From: Chara braunii
Lineage: Eukaryota > Streptophyta > Charophyceae > Charales > Characeae
Length of the DNA: 25,886 bases
Direction: 5' to 3'
Assembly (NCBI GenBank): GCA_003427395.1
Contig: BFEA01000195.1
Location: forward strand, 1,440,466-1,466,351
The notes below the pieces were generated by a model. It did not search any database and was not told where the DNA came from. It was given only the letters and a program-made list of their open reading frames with translations. Both the position numbers and the translations under genes were made by a program. Of this stretch, positions 1-8,689 are shown piece by piece (position 1 is the stretch's first letter; the number at the start of each line of letters is the position of its first letter).

Positions 1-48
1 AGAAGGAGAAATGGAGAAAAAATGGAGAAGAAGACAAAAAAAAAAACA

Positions 49-238
49 CAGCGCGAGGTGTACCTATGACACAGGTGCGCCATAGCACACACACACACAC
101 ACACACAGTGTTAGACACATGGGATGAAGTATACCCATGTGTGTGTGTGTGTGTGTGTGTCTCAGAGAGAGAATGCGGACAAGAGTGTGTGTGTATGTGT
201 GCTATGGCGCACCTTTGTAATAGGTACACGGCGCGCCT
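49..238. repeat. Imperfect inverted repeat (hairpin) with CA/GT microsatellite arms
   Basis: The left arm (about 52-97) contains GGTGCGCCATAGCACAC and runs into (CA)n. The right arm (about 185-235) carries the reverse complement, GTGTGCTATGGCGCACC, followed by a near-match of the outer GTGTACCTAT. A second, inner pair (CACATGGG at 117-124 and CCCATGTG at 134-141) lies in the loop, so the whole segment could fold back on itself. It may be a small MITE whose arms gained CA/GT repeats. I see no clear target-site duplication. Confidence 0.65.
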
Positions 239-352
239 ATTTGTGTGTGTGTGTGTGTGCTTCGGCGTGCCCTGTAGCTATGGCATGCGTGTGTTCAAAC
301 ATAAAAAAAAAGGGGAAAAAAACATAAAACGAAAAAAAAGGTATGTGTTCTT

Positions 353-355
<3 letters not shown>

Positions 356-432
<77 letters not shown>

Positions 433-553
433 TCTTTCTTTCTGCCTCTCTGCATCTCTCTCTATCTCTCTGCTTTTTTTTTTTTTCTCTCTCTCGCATT
501 CTCTCTTCAAGTCTCTCTGTCTCTCTCTCTCATTCTCCCTGTATCCTGCCTAT

Positions 554-609
<56 letters not shown>

Positions 610-648
610 GTCTCTCTCTTGGTCTCTCTCTCGGTCTCTCTCCCTCGG

Positions 649-705
<57 letters not shown>

Positions 706-716
706 CTCCCTCTGTT
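356..716. repeat. (CT)n pyrimidine tract with a (TATC)n segment
   Basis: Long CT runs at about 356-430 and 557-602, a T run near 474-486 and TATC units at about 668-703 make one almost pure pyrimidine strand. Open frames through it give only Ser/Leu repeats and are not genes. Confidence 0.95.
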
Positions 717-832
717 ACTCACTCTCTTCACCATATAAAGAGTTCAGTAGGGAGGAGATTGCATGTTGGGCACGAGCAGCGCACTTACTGCACTTGAGTG
801 TTTTTGCTTGCTCAATCTGATTCCACGAACGT

Positions 833-845
833 GAGAGAGAGAAAA

Positions 846-886
<41 letters not shown>

Positions 887-993
887 GAAAGAGGGAGATA
901 GAGAGCCAGAGAGAGAGAGAGAGAGAGAGAGAGGAAGAGAGAGAGGGAGAGAGAGAGAGAGAGAGAAAGACAGACAGCCAGACAAACAAACAG
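833..993. repeat. (GA)n purine tract
   Basis: GA-rich repeats opposite in strand sense to the CT tract at 356-716, from which they are separated by about 120 bases of ordinary sequence. The pair is an imperfect inverted arrangement upstream of the transposase start. Confidence 0.95.
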
Positions 994-1102
994 AGAGAGA
1001 CAATCGCGTTCGGGCATTAGTGTGTGGGGATCGACATCGAGAAAGGAGGCGTTTTTGGTTTTGAGGAGGAGAGGAAGCGAGGGATCGACATGGCTTCTGC
1101 TG

Positions 1103-1134
1103 GTAAGTAGGTTAATTATTTCTTGCACATTCTT

Positions 1135-1176
<42 letters not shown>

Positions 1177-1347
1177 TTCTTCTTCTTCTTCTTCTTCTTC
1201 TTCTTCTTCTTCTTCTTCTTCTTCTTTTTGTTCTTCATCGTCCACTTCTTGAGCGCCAGGTTATTCAGAGGCTATGATGATGATGGCGATGATGTGTGTG
1301 CAATCTGCATTGTGACATTAATGTGGGTTTGATTATTGTTATCTCAG
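1103..1347 (+). other. Candidate intron in the transposase relic, filled with microsatellites
   Basis: ATGGCTTCTGCTG (1090-1102) is followed by GTAAGT, and the segment ends TTATTGTTATCTCAG at 1347. Joining the two sides puts the short first exon in the same frame as LERSDGVWKD further down, although stops now interrupt that frame near 1377. The intron holds (TTTA)n at about 1132-1168 and (TTC)n at about 1180-1225. Splicing is inferred from the signals only. Confidence 0.5.
1132..1228. repeat. (TTTA)n and (TTC)n microsatellites
   Basis: About nine TTTA units followed by a T run and about sixteen TTC units, lying inside the candidate transposase intron. Confidence 0.95.
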
Positions 1348-1985
1348 TCTTCCGCTGTCCTATCTGGCTCTATTGATGAGAGGTCGGTTCACTGGCGGTG
1401 GAGGAGATGGGGAGGACAATGGACCACAGACATTGTTTATGAGTGTTGGAGCGTAGTGACGGTGTTTGGAAGGATCTCCAGCGAGTGGGGGCTCAACACG
1501 ATAAGGTTTTCCTTCCGTTTTGCAGAATCCCACACCCCCTGTTCTTTGAAGTTCTTGCTCGACGATGCTCGTATCACCCCGCATATCTAACAGTCGCCCA
1601 CAAACTTCAGATTGCCAATACCCGTCGGCCAGAAGTTTGCATGCGCTCTGATGAGATGGGCTACTGGTGGTTATTACCAACAGTGCTCCCAAAGTTTCGG
1701 TTTGGGCCTCGCAAGTGGTTTGCACAGCAACGAGAAAGCAGTCGACGCCATCATCCGGGAGTACGGTCATTTGCTACAGTTCCCTACAGGACAATCATGA
1801 TGGTTGGAGGTCGTGCAAAACGACTTTGAGAGAAAAGGGTTCCCTGGGTGTGTAGGCGCGATAAATTGCACACATTTGTAAATTCACAAGCGAAAGGGAA
1901 TGCGGTAATCGTGTTATTACCACCACACTGGGGGGTTCTCGGTTGTAGCGCAAGTCGTGTGTGACCATGCAGCAGAAAAATTCCC

Positions 1986-2488
1986 ACGAGAAATGAAAGT
2001 TGAAAAAACATTCTAAAAAAAAAAAACTCTTCTTTTTTATAAATTATCATTCCAATGTTCGTCAAATTCTAAAATTTTCAGCTTTATTTGATAAATTTTC
2101 ATCTAAATATGAGTTTTCCCTTTCAACTGCATCTATTTGTTCAAGATGGAATGAATGTCTGGACGAGTTTATGGAATGTTTTAATTAAAGTTTCATTCTT
2201 CTACAAAAAATATCTTCTAACTTAGATTGGATTAACCTATTTATGACTGAAAATCTTAACTTAAAATGGTATCCCAATTAAAATATTTCATGAACTCATT
2301 CAGACTTTCATTCCATCTCTAGCATGCTGTTCAAATAAGAAGGGATACCCCATTCTTGGAAGGAAAGTTTTCAAGTAAGAAGAAAAATTTTAAAATTAGA
2401 ATGATATTTTTAAGGTTGGAATGAAAATTTGAAATTTAGAATGTATATTTACTATAGAATGATTGTTTAATTTTGTGAATTTTTTTTT
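1986..2488. mobile_element. AT-rich insertion splitting the transposase (MITE-like)
   Basis: The family sequence VVCDH (just before about 1970) and IVSVFVG (from 2491) should lie only a few residues apart. Here about 500 bases of very AT-rich sequence separate them. Near the ends, ACATTCTAAA (2008-2017) and its exact reverse complement TTTAGAATGT (2435-2444) form an inverted pair. Related inverted motifs (ATTCTAAAATTTT near 2068, AATTTTAAAATTAGAAT near 2386) and repeated GGAATG/CATTCC words lie within. I could not fix the exact ends or a target duplication. Confidence 0.6.
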
Positions 2489-3143
2489 GGATTGTGAGTG
2501 TTTTTGTGGGTTGTCCAGGGTCTGTAAATGATTTGAGAGTTGCACATCTCGCCATTGTTTGTAAATGCTACGGAGGGTAGAGGAGTGTTGGCTTATGACG
2601 ATTACGTATCGCACAGCGGTAGACATGTTGATCGGTACTTGCTGGGTGATCAAAGGTACCCGCCTCTTCCATGGCGCATGACCCCTTTTGGTCAGTTTGC
2701 TCTGATGTAGGCTGATTAGGCATTCAATGAGAGTCACATTGCAGGGAGGTCGTGCATTGAGCGAATGTTCGGACGTCTAAAGGCGGTTTTGGAGGAACTT
2801 CATTCGAAGACACATTTGCAACCTGAAGACTATCTGCAAAGAATTCATGGTCATGTGCATTCTTCACAACCTCATGATTAAGCACAACGTGCACATCGAC
2901 TCGACGTTAGTGGGAGATATCAATGACAGTGATCGAGATGACGACCATCGTTGGAACTGTCGACGACGGCGGCGCCAATGTCGATTTAACCGTCATCTTC
3001 TGGACTTGATCATTGAAGCTCCGATGGAGGATGACCCCACTTATGGGGGGGATCTCGCCAAACACGTCAGGGCCAGCCTGGTCGAGCACGTGCACCACCA
3101 CGTGGCAGTCCACGGAGCTCCACCGCCATGCCAATCGCGATAG

Positions 3144-3904
3144 TGCTCTTCTTTTCTTTTTTGTTGTTTTTTGGGGCATACCCTTTGGGAAGGGCCGAAG
3201 TCTCGGAGAAGACATTACGGTAGATGATGGTCGATTGCAGGACAAGGGTGTGGACGGATAAGTTAATTGTCAGTATTGTCGGTCATTTGTAGATCCTGTT
3301 AACTTGAGCAGGGCATCTTCTTCGAATAACCGAACGGATAGTTGGGTTCAGACGGCGACTTGTGTCCGGTCCTAACATTTTCTTGTTCATCTATTTAAAA
3401 CATTGAATTTGTGTTTTTTTTAATGCGTTGTCGGATAATGTATTTTGCCATAGTTTTTTTTCATTTGTTTATTGTTTTTCACTCAGCGAAGCACCTTGCG
3501 GCAATCTTGTAGATGTTTTCGACCACCCTAACTCCCAACCGAAACATGTTGATATATGCCTCAACAAAAAATTACAACAAATACAAGCAATCAATGTTGT
3601 GGAGTGTGAAATGAGGAGACATAATACATACATTTGACATACAAATTATTCAACAACAAATTCATTTCGAATAATAAACGACTGATGTATTTAAGTTATA
3701 TTCAACATCTCACTGACCCTGTCTAAGTAACACATATATTTTCTCTAATAGATGACAGATTCGATGAAATCAGGTTTAATATCCAAACACATTACATGTC
3801 CATATATGACGCCGAATTGCACCATTCCATCCTCAATAACATCTCATCTGGAATTGGATAACACGTTAACAAAAAAAGAAAAAAAACAGACGCGATAGAC
3901 CTAA
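3144..3904. other. AT-rich non-coding spacer
   Basis: This is the sequence downstream of the transposase relic. It becomes AT-rich after about 3360. I see no gene, RNA or clear repeat in it. The 3' end of the Harbinger element should lie here or further on, but I could not recognise its terminal repeat. Confidence 0.5.
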
Positions 3905-3906
3905 AG

Positions 3907-3997
<91 letters not shown>
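3905..3997. repeat. ~93-bp poly-A tract with a single interrupting C
   Basis: Two nearly pure A runs joined by one C near 3954. The length suggests an old retroposon tail or a slippage-expanded tract. No recognisable LINE 3' end precedes it on the plus strand. Length in the assembly is likely unreliable. Confidence 0.9.
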
Positions 3998-3999
<2 letters not shown>

Positions 4000-4163
4000 G
4001 CGTCAATCCGAAACAAGCATAAAATAACTCCATAGAAACGGATGACTTGATTTCAACATGGATTGACTACAGAGTTTGACGATGCCACAAAAGGTTTCCA
4101 TTGCAAAGCATGAATCACCTTCAAATGAACATTGATTATCTCCTCCATTGGAAGTACTCACTC

Positions 4164-4189
4164 CTCCTCCTCCTCCTCCTCCTCCTCCG

Positions 4190-4252
<63 letters not shown>

Positions 4253-4278
4253 TATCGTCGTCGTCGTCGTCGTCGTCG

Positions 4279-4325
<47 letters not shown>

Positions 4326-4330
4326 GTGGT
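4164..4330. repeat. Compound trinucleotide microsatellite (CTC, CAT, CGT, CAT)
   Basis: Consecutive blocks of CTC, then CAT/ATC, then CGT/GTC, then CAT/ATC. On the minus strand it would encode long Asp and Glu runs. The flanking minus-strand words (from 4441 down to about 4330) also read as an acidic stretch in the same frame, so an acidic exon cannot be excluded, but the repeat alone explains the open frames. Confidence 0.9.
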
Positions 4331-4469
4331 CGTCATCGTCACCATGAAGATCAGAATGACCATCATCATCGTTGTCATCGTCGCTGCCATCTATCCACAT
4401 GTCAACATCTGAAACACGACCGTCGTAGTCAACGTCATCACCATCTCATTGACGATAATGAAGGAAGAA

Positions 4470-4470
<1 letters not shown>

Positions 4471-4554
<84 letters not shown>
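4471..4554. repeat. (TC)n microsatellite, about 41 units
   Basis: A pure TC dinucleotide run with no interruption. Confidence 0.97.
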
Positions 4555-4558
<4 letters not shown>

Positions 4559-4672
4559 AAACAGAAGCGTGAAGAAAGTCATGCAAACCCAAACCACATG
4601 CATGATGGGCATTCATGGCGCCTCCTATGTACACGACGTTTATCTTCTGTCGGCACAGGAATTGCCTAGTAT

Positions 4673-5074
4673 TCAAGACCTCGTTTCCCCGTGCAAATAT
4701 GGCCTACCCAGCAATGGTGGATCAAGAATGCACCTCCAAAATAGGATCGTATCTAGGCGATCTGCGTACATGTCATAAGGGTGGAGACATAAAGAAGCAC
4801 TATCTCCCGTAATACATCCACGGTATGGCTGCCCCACGGATTGGGGATGATATCCCCAACCTTCGTCGAAGATCAGCACATGGTCGAGATCATTCCCGTC
4901 GATTTTCCGAAGAACCCCAAGCCGATCTCCATCTTCATAGCGGGGGCCCCGTCCACATCAACTTCGTAGAAGCGGATGGACTGACGTTACACGCCATCCG
5001 CGAATTCGAACTCCCTCGTTTGCCACGTGTGGTAACCGTCCCGCTGGTGGCGCATCTCGTACATCACGACGCCC
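4673..5074 (-). pseudogene. Unrecognised minus-strand coding relic
   Basis: On the minus strand, a candidate splice acceptor (TCGACAG, ending at 5075) is followed by protein-like sequence: VVMYEMRHQRDGYHTWQTRE, then EFEFADGV, a stop (4987-4989), IRFYEVDVDGAPAMKMEIGL, then after a frameshift near 4895 DGNDLDHVLIFDEGWGYHPQ, running open to 4673. The composition (Trp, Tyr, Asp, Gly and few repeats) is that of a folded domain rather than low-complexity DNA. I do not recognise the family. One stop and one frameshift in about 400 bases argue for a relic, although assembly errors could do the same. Microsatellites flank it on both sides (4471-4554 and about 5140-5162). No function is claimed. Confidence 0.4.
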
Positions 5075-5457
5075 CTGTCGACGATGAGACCACGACAGAA
5101 CGCACACACATCCATCCTTTTATTTGCCCCTCCCTCCCCTCTCTCTCTCTCTCTCTCTCTCTTACCAGATGCCTCCCCCTCTCCCTTTCACCGAATGGAG
5201 CCGCCCGATTTGTCGGTCAGTATGTGGCGAACCGCACACCCCTACACACCCAACTCCGCAAAAAAACAGCAACCGCAGCAAACAAACAAAACATCGGCAT
5301 ACTACTCTCTCTCGTGACTCAACTACGATCACAACCGATGCGAACCTCTTCTTTATACGCTATCAGCAGTGAGCAGTCAGGTCGTTCCACTAGGTCCATC
5401 AACGTTCACACATGAACGTCGAAACTTTTTCATTCATTTTCGTTTTTTTTCCGTTTC

Positions 5458-5803
5458 CTGCGTTGCCACTTGTACGCACCCTCGTGCGAATACGGATTCG
5501 TACTCTTGTACTTGTACGCTAGGGGCCCCGTACGAGTTTTTTTTTTTTTCTTAATCCGGTATTGTTTTTATTTGTTTCTCAAATTCTAATAAGAATTTGA
5601 AGATGGTGTTCAGCCAAATGTTGCGTGTTTTGTGTTGTTGCATCACATATTTGTTTTCCGGATTTTTTGATGACTTTGTTTTTTTTTTTTGCTTTTTTGT
5701 ACGGGGGCGTACAAGACGTACAGGTTCCCGTACAGATCCCATACAAATACTACATGTACGTTTCATACGGAAAGGCCCCGTACATGTACGTTATGCAACG
5801 TAG
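5458..5803. mobile_element. MITE-like element with GTAC-rich inverted ends
   Basis: The left end CTGCGTTGCCACTTGTACG (5458-5476) resembles the reverse complement of the right end TACGTTATGCAACGTAG (5787-5803). Further in, both arms carry several CTTGTACG and CCCCGTAC words, for example GGGGCCCCGTACGAG near 5523 and GTACGGGGGCGTACAAGACG near 5699, in opposite orientation. The middle is AT-rich with no ORF. The arms are diverged and I could not find a clean target duplication. Confidence 0.5.
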
Positions 5804-5864
5804 TTTGTTTCTGCATAATTCGTTTTATTTTTATTTTCAGAAATCATGTCCGGAGTCGAGAATT

Positions 5865-6045
5865 TGTCCACATGTCACCGTCGGTGGCAGTCGACCGTCG
5901 GGAGCCCCATGCATATATAAAAATGTATATACATATACAAGGGACGTGGCCGAAGCAATTCAGCCACATTCCCTATATATGTATGTACATATATATTCAT
6001 GGGGCTCCTGATGGTCGAATGCCACTGACGGGCACATTTGCACGG
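5865..6045. mobile_element. Long hairpin: ~75-bp imperfect inverted repeat with a 4-base loop
   Basis: The arm at 5878-5954 (CCGTCGGTGGCAGTCGACC, then GGGAGCCCCATGCATATA, ending GGGACGTGGCCGAA) matches the reverse complement of 5959-6032 closely; the loop is GCAA (5955-5958). Weaker pairing continues outward to about 5865 and 6045. Such a compact foldback is either a small MITE or a miRNA-precursor-like hairpin. The imperfect arms and TATA-rich middle favour a MITE. It lies about 30 bases beyond the stop of the minus-strand SANT/Myb relic. Confidence 0.75.
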
Positions 6046-6073
6046 CCGTTCATTTTCCACATGAGGATATATA

Positions 6074-7461
6074 TCACCGCGGCAAAGGGTCCATGTACCG
6101 ATCAGCTTCGGCGCCTTTACCTCGGTTCGCCCCCCTTCGGGCAGGAACCTCCACTAGCAACTCTAGAACACTGTTGTACCCCCGCATTGTTTCGGCCACG
6201 TCCCCTATCTGAGCAGCGATTGCATTGCCTGCGTCTGTGGTAGCTTTGCCAAGGGTGGTGGACGCTTTGTCATGGCCATCGCAGTAAGATTGAGTTGAAC
6301 CATCCATGGCCCTCCCCAAACTCGTGATGCTGCTGCCGGTATCTTCCTTTCTCAACTTCCCGCTAGCTGTCCGCCTCGCTTTAGCAGAGTTGTCTCACTC
6401 CTCCGCGTATCTTTCGTCCGATCTTCCTGCCGACGGTGCATCTGTTCCACCGCCCGTAAGGTTCTCCGAAGCCAGCGTATTGTCACACTTCATTGACGGT
6501 GGATTTAGCTGCCACTGCATAGCGTCCCACAACGCCTTTTGAAAAGAAAGCAAGAGATTCTTCTCCTTTTGTTCCTCCACATATAGATCCCAATAGGATG
6601 GTTGTCGAGACCCTTCACACTTTTTGACGATGAGCTTGGCCGTCTATAGCATGGTCGACCGCTTCTTGTGGCAGTCTTCATCGGTCCTTTGTTTGAAGCC
6701 AGCGTCTTTCATCCTATCATTCACCCATGCATACCTCTCTTTCCTCTGCTTGAATCGGTATTGGTCATTAGCATCCGCCATAAGGTCGTCGTCCTCACCC
6801 ATCAAAAACGCAAGCTTCACTCTCTCGGGTGGGCATTCGCAGGTCATCCGCTCCCCGCTTGACCTGCTGCACGCCGGCCCTGCACATCACCCTGACCGCC
6901 CATCGAGGTTGCAACCATGGGAACAACACCTCTGTGCTCTGCCTGACTGTCTTCGTCGGTTGCTTCTGAGTCGCCCATGCCTTCACTGTACTGTGAATCC
7001 ACGCGAGTCTCGGGGGACACCGGCCATGTGGTCGGTCAATTCCAAGGGGCATCCATGTCAACGCCAACCAGTGGAGATGGCGAACGCCGCGCGCCGAACG
7101 ACCGCCCCAAGCTCTGGCTGCATTGGGGAGACCAAGGCCTGCATCCCATGGGCATGGTCTGTGTGAGCGGTGACGGCATGCCGAAACCTGCACCCATGCT
7201 CGTGCCTTCTACGTATGCCCTCGCTGCATAGAAACTGAACTGCTGCTGGACGGACAGAGGATGATCACGAACGGCGAAACCACCGTCCGCCCACATGTCC
7301 CCTGCTGGTGGACCACCACGCACAACGCCCGTGTGCATGCTCTCGGGAGACTGCCCAACACACCCTCCACCGAAGAGCGTCGGTGGAGAAGCACCACGTG
7401 TTGGGTAGTGCGGATGTTGCATGGCCGACGGGAACTGACGCGTGGGGGCGAATGATTGCAT
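6074..7461 (-). pseudogene. SANT/Myb-like DNA-binding protein of PIF/Harbinger type, degenerate
   Basis: PIF/Harbinger transposons usually carry a second gene for a Myb/SANT-domain protein that binds element ends and helps the transposase enter the nucleus. Reading leftward from ATG 7461: a disordered Pro/Gly/Ser-rich N-terminus (MQSFAPTRQFPSAMQHPHYP); an acidic linker (GDSEATDEDSQAEH); then in a second frame the SANT-like helices (ERVKLAFLMGEDDDLMADAN, YAWVNDRMKDAGFKQRTDED, CHKKRSTML); a bridge SRQPSYWDLYVEEQKEKN; LSFQKALWDAMQWQL; and a C-terminal tail with SSITSLGRAMDGS ending at 6074. Breaks: TGA 7034-7036, one frameshift between about 6850 and 6890, TAG 6644-6646 and TGA 6395-6397. Family assignment rests on the pattern of W/R/K/D residues and on my memory of related algal proteins. 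It could belong to a different element from the transposase at 1090-3143. Confidence 0.6.
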
Positions 7462-7479
7462 GCTTGGCACCGGGTGTCC

Positions 7480-8680
7480 GTGAGAATGGGGCCGTGCATG
7501 TCATTACGGTCGTGGAAACCGACGTCGACATCATCCGTCCAACATGTGGACTCCATCGCCCACCTGCCAGCTTCAACCAGGGGCAAACAGTAATGAAAGG
7601 CGGCACCTTTCGCCACACCCGTGACGGGGCCGACTACCAGCGCCTGGACAGAAGGACGACGGCAACGAACAAAATGACTGTGGACAACACCAACACCCCT
7701 ACTACAAAGATGAGGAGGAGAACGACTGCTGTGCCCACAACGAACAGTGAAAAAACACCAGCACGCCCAATGCAGTGCCCGTTCACCACAACGACAACGA
7801 CATGACAATCCGTGATAATACACCACCCACACCCCCCAAAAGCCGAATGTGCAGATGGAGTTGTGCCCTGTCCGATCGCCATGTGCCCTGTATTGACGGG
7901 CCGCCGCTCGGCAGCACGAGTGCGAAGCTCCACTAGTGAATTCCACAACGGAGGACCTCCACTGCTGACAGGAGATCGTGGGGAGTGGACGACGAAGGAT
8001 GGTGAAGTGGGTGTGCGTGGGACCACCCTCGGAGCAAACGACGGGATAGTCGAAGAAACCACCAGGTCAGCACACCCACTTCCACGAAAAGAAGCTTGCG
8101 CAGGTGCACGTCCCGAGCTGAACACAGGAGACTACAGTAGCGTTCGAACCGCAGCGGAGGCATCCGAATGTGTCCAACGACAACTCCACAGACCACGACC
8201 GTGTGATGTGGAAGCACGTTGGACTGAAGCCGCATGGGCGAAACGGGCAGTGTTCTGGTGCAATCGCATGGCAGATCGACCTTTGAGTCGACGTTCCTAC
8301 GAGGAAGACAACCACGGATCAGCAACGGTGCGACAAAAAGTGTGGACACCTGAATGACAAACAGCGCAATATACTGTCTGCCTTCTCTCCGCCTCAAGTA
8401 CTTGTTGCCGCCTTCGAAAACTCCGTTAATGGACCACCATAATTCGAATTGCATGTTCCCGTGTTTCGCAATGCAGCGGCAGCACAGCGGGGGACCACCT
8501 CAGGGGACCACCAACGGCCAGTTTCAGCTAGTTGTGTGACACGCACTTCTTTTGTGCCTTTTCGGCCTGGACCAAATGTATGTCCGGGACGCCCGTTTAC
8601 TGTACCACACCTCGCCAGCGTCCGATGCCAACAGTTGGCAGTTTGCACTTTCTACCCTACTGGAGGACGTTTTGGAAAAG
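7480..8680. other. GC-rich stretch without a supported gene
   Basis: It lies upstream of the minus-strand SANT/Myb relic and may be its leader or an element end. Open frames exist on both strands but none shows a family motif. A small inverted pair is visible: TGAAGTGGGTGTGCGTGG (8002-8019) against CACACCCACTTCCACG (8072-8087). Confidence 0.4.
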
Positions 8681-8689
8681 GACTGCTAG

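Larger units (their letters stand above)
1090..3143 (+). pseudogene. PIF/Harbinger-type transposase (DDE nuclease), degenerate
   Basis: The family encodes the DDE endonuclease that cuts and pastes PIF/Harbinger DNA transposons. Segments in family order lie in different frames: the N-terminal LERSDGVWKDLQRVG (from 1446) and FCRIPHPLFFEVLAR; then a helix-turn-helix-like ALMRWATGGYYQQCSQSFG (about 1639-1695); GFPGCVGAINCTHL (about 1833-1875); VVAQVVCDH; VFVGCPGSVNDLRV (from about 2500); LLGDQRYPPLPWRMTPF (Asp at 2648-2650); IERMFGRLK (Glu at 2759-2761); and MVMCILHNLMIKH with an open C-terminus ending at 3143. The usual first catalytic Asp (G-A-I-D) reads Asn at 1864-1866. Breaks: stop at 1588-1590, stops at 2707-2709 and 2716-2718, frameshifts near 1550 and 2795, and a ~500-bp AT-rich insertion. 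The proposed start is ATG 1090 followed by a GTAAGT donor; this start is inference. Not functional. Confidence 0.85.

Noticed and set aside
66-1252. Several open frames of 60-240 residues on both strands
   Set aside because: They consist of Ser/Leu, Arg/Glu or Phe repeats read from CT/GA/TTC microsatellites; no start context or domain supports them.
4101-4669. Poly-His, poly-Ser, poly-Met and poly-Ile frames
   Set aside because: They are simply the frames of the CAT/CTC/CGT trinucleotide block and the TC run.
7634-8125. Minus-strand ORF with long Val/Leu/Ile/Phe stretches resembling membrane helices
   Set aside because: It overlaps other equally long frames, shows no family motif, and its hydrophobic runs come from GTT/GTC-rich low-complexity DNA. 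Treated as non-coding.
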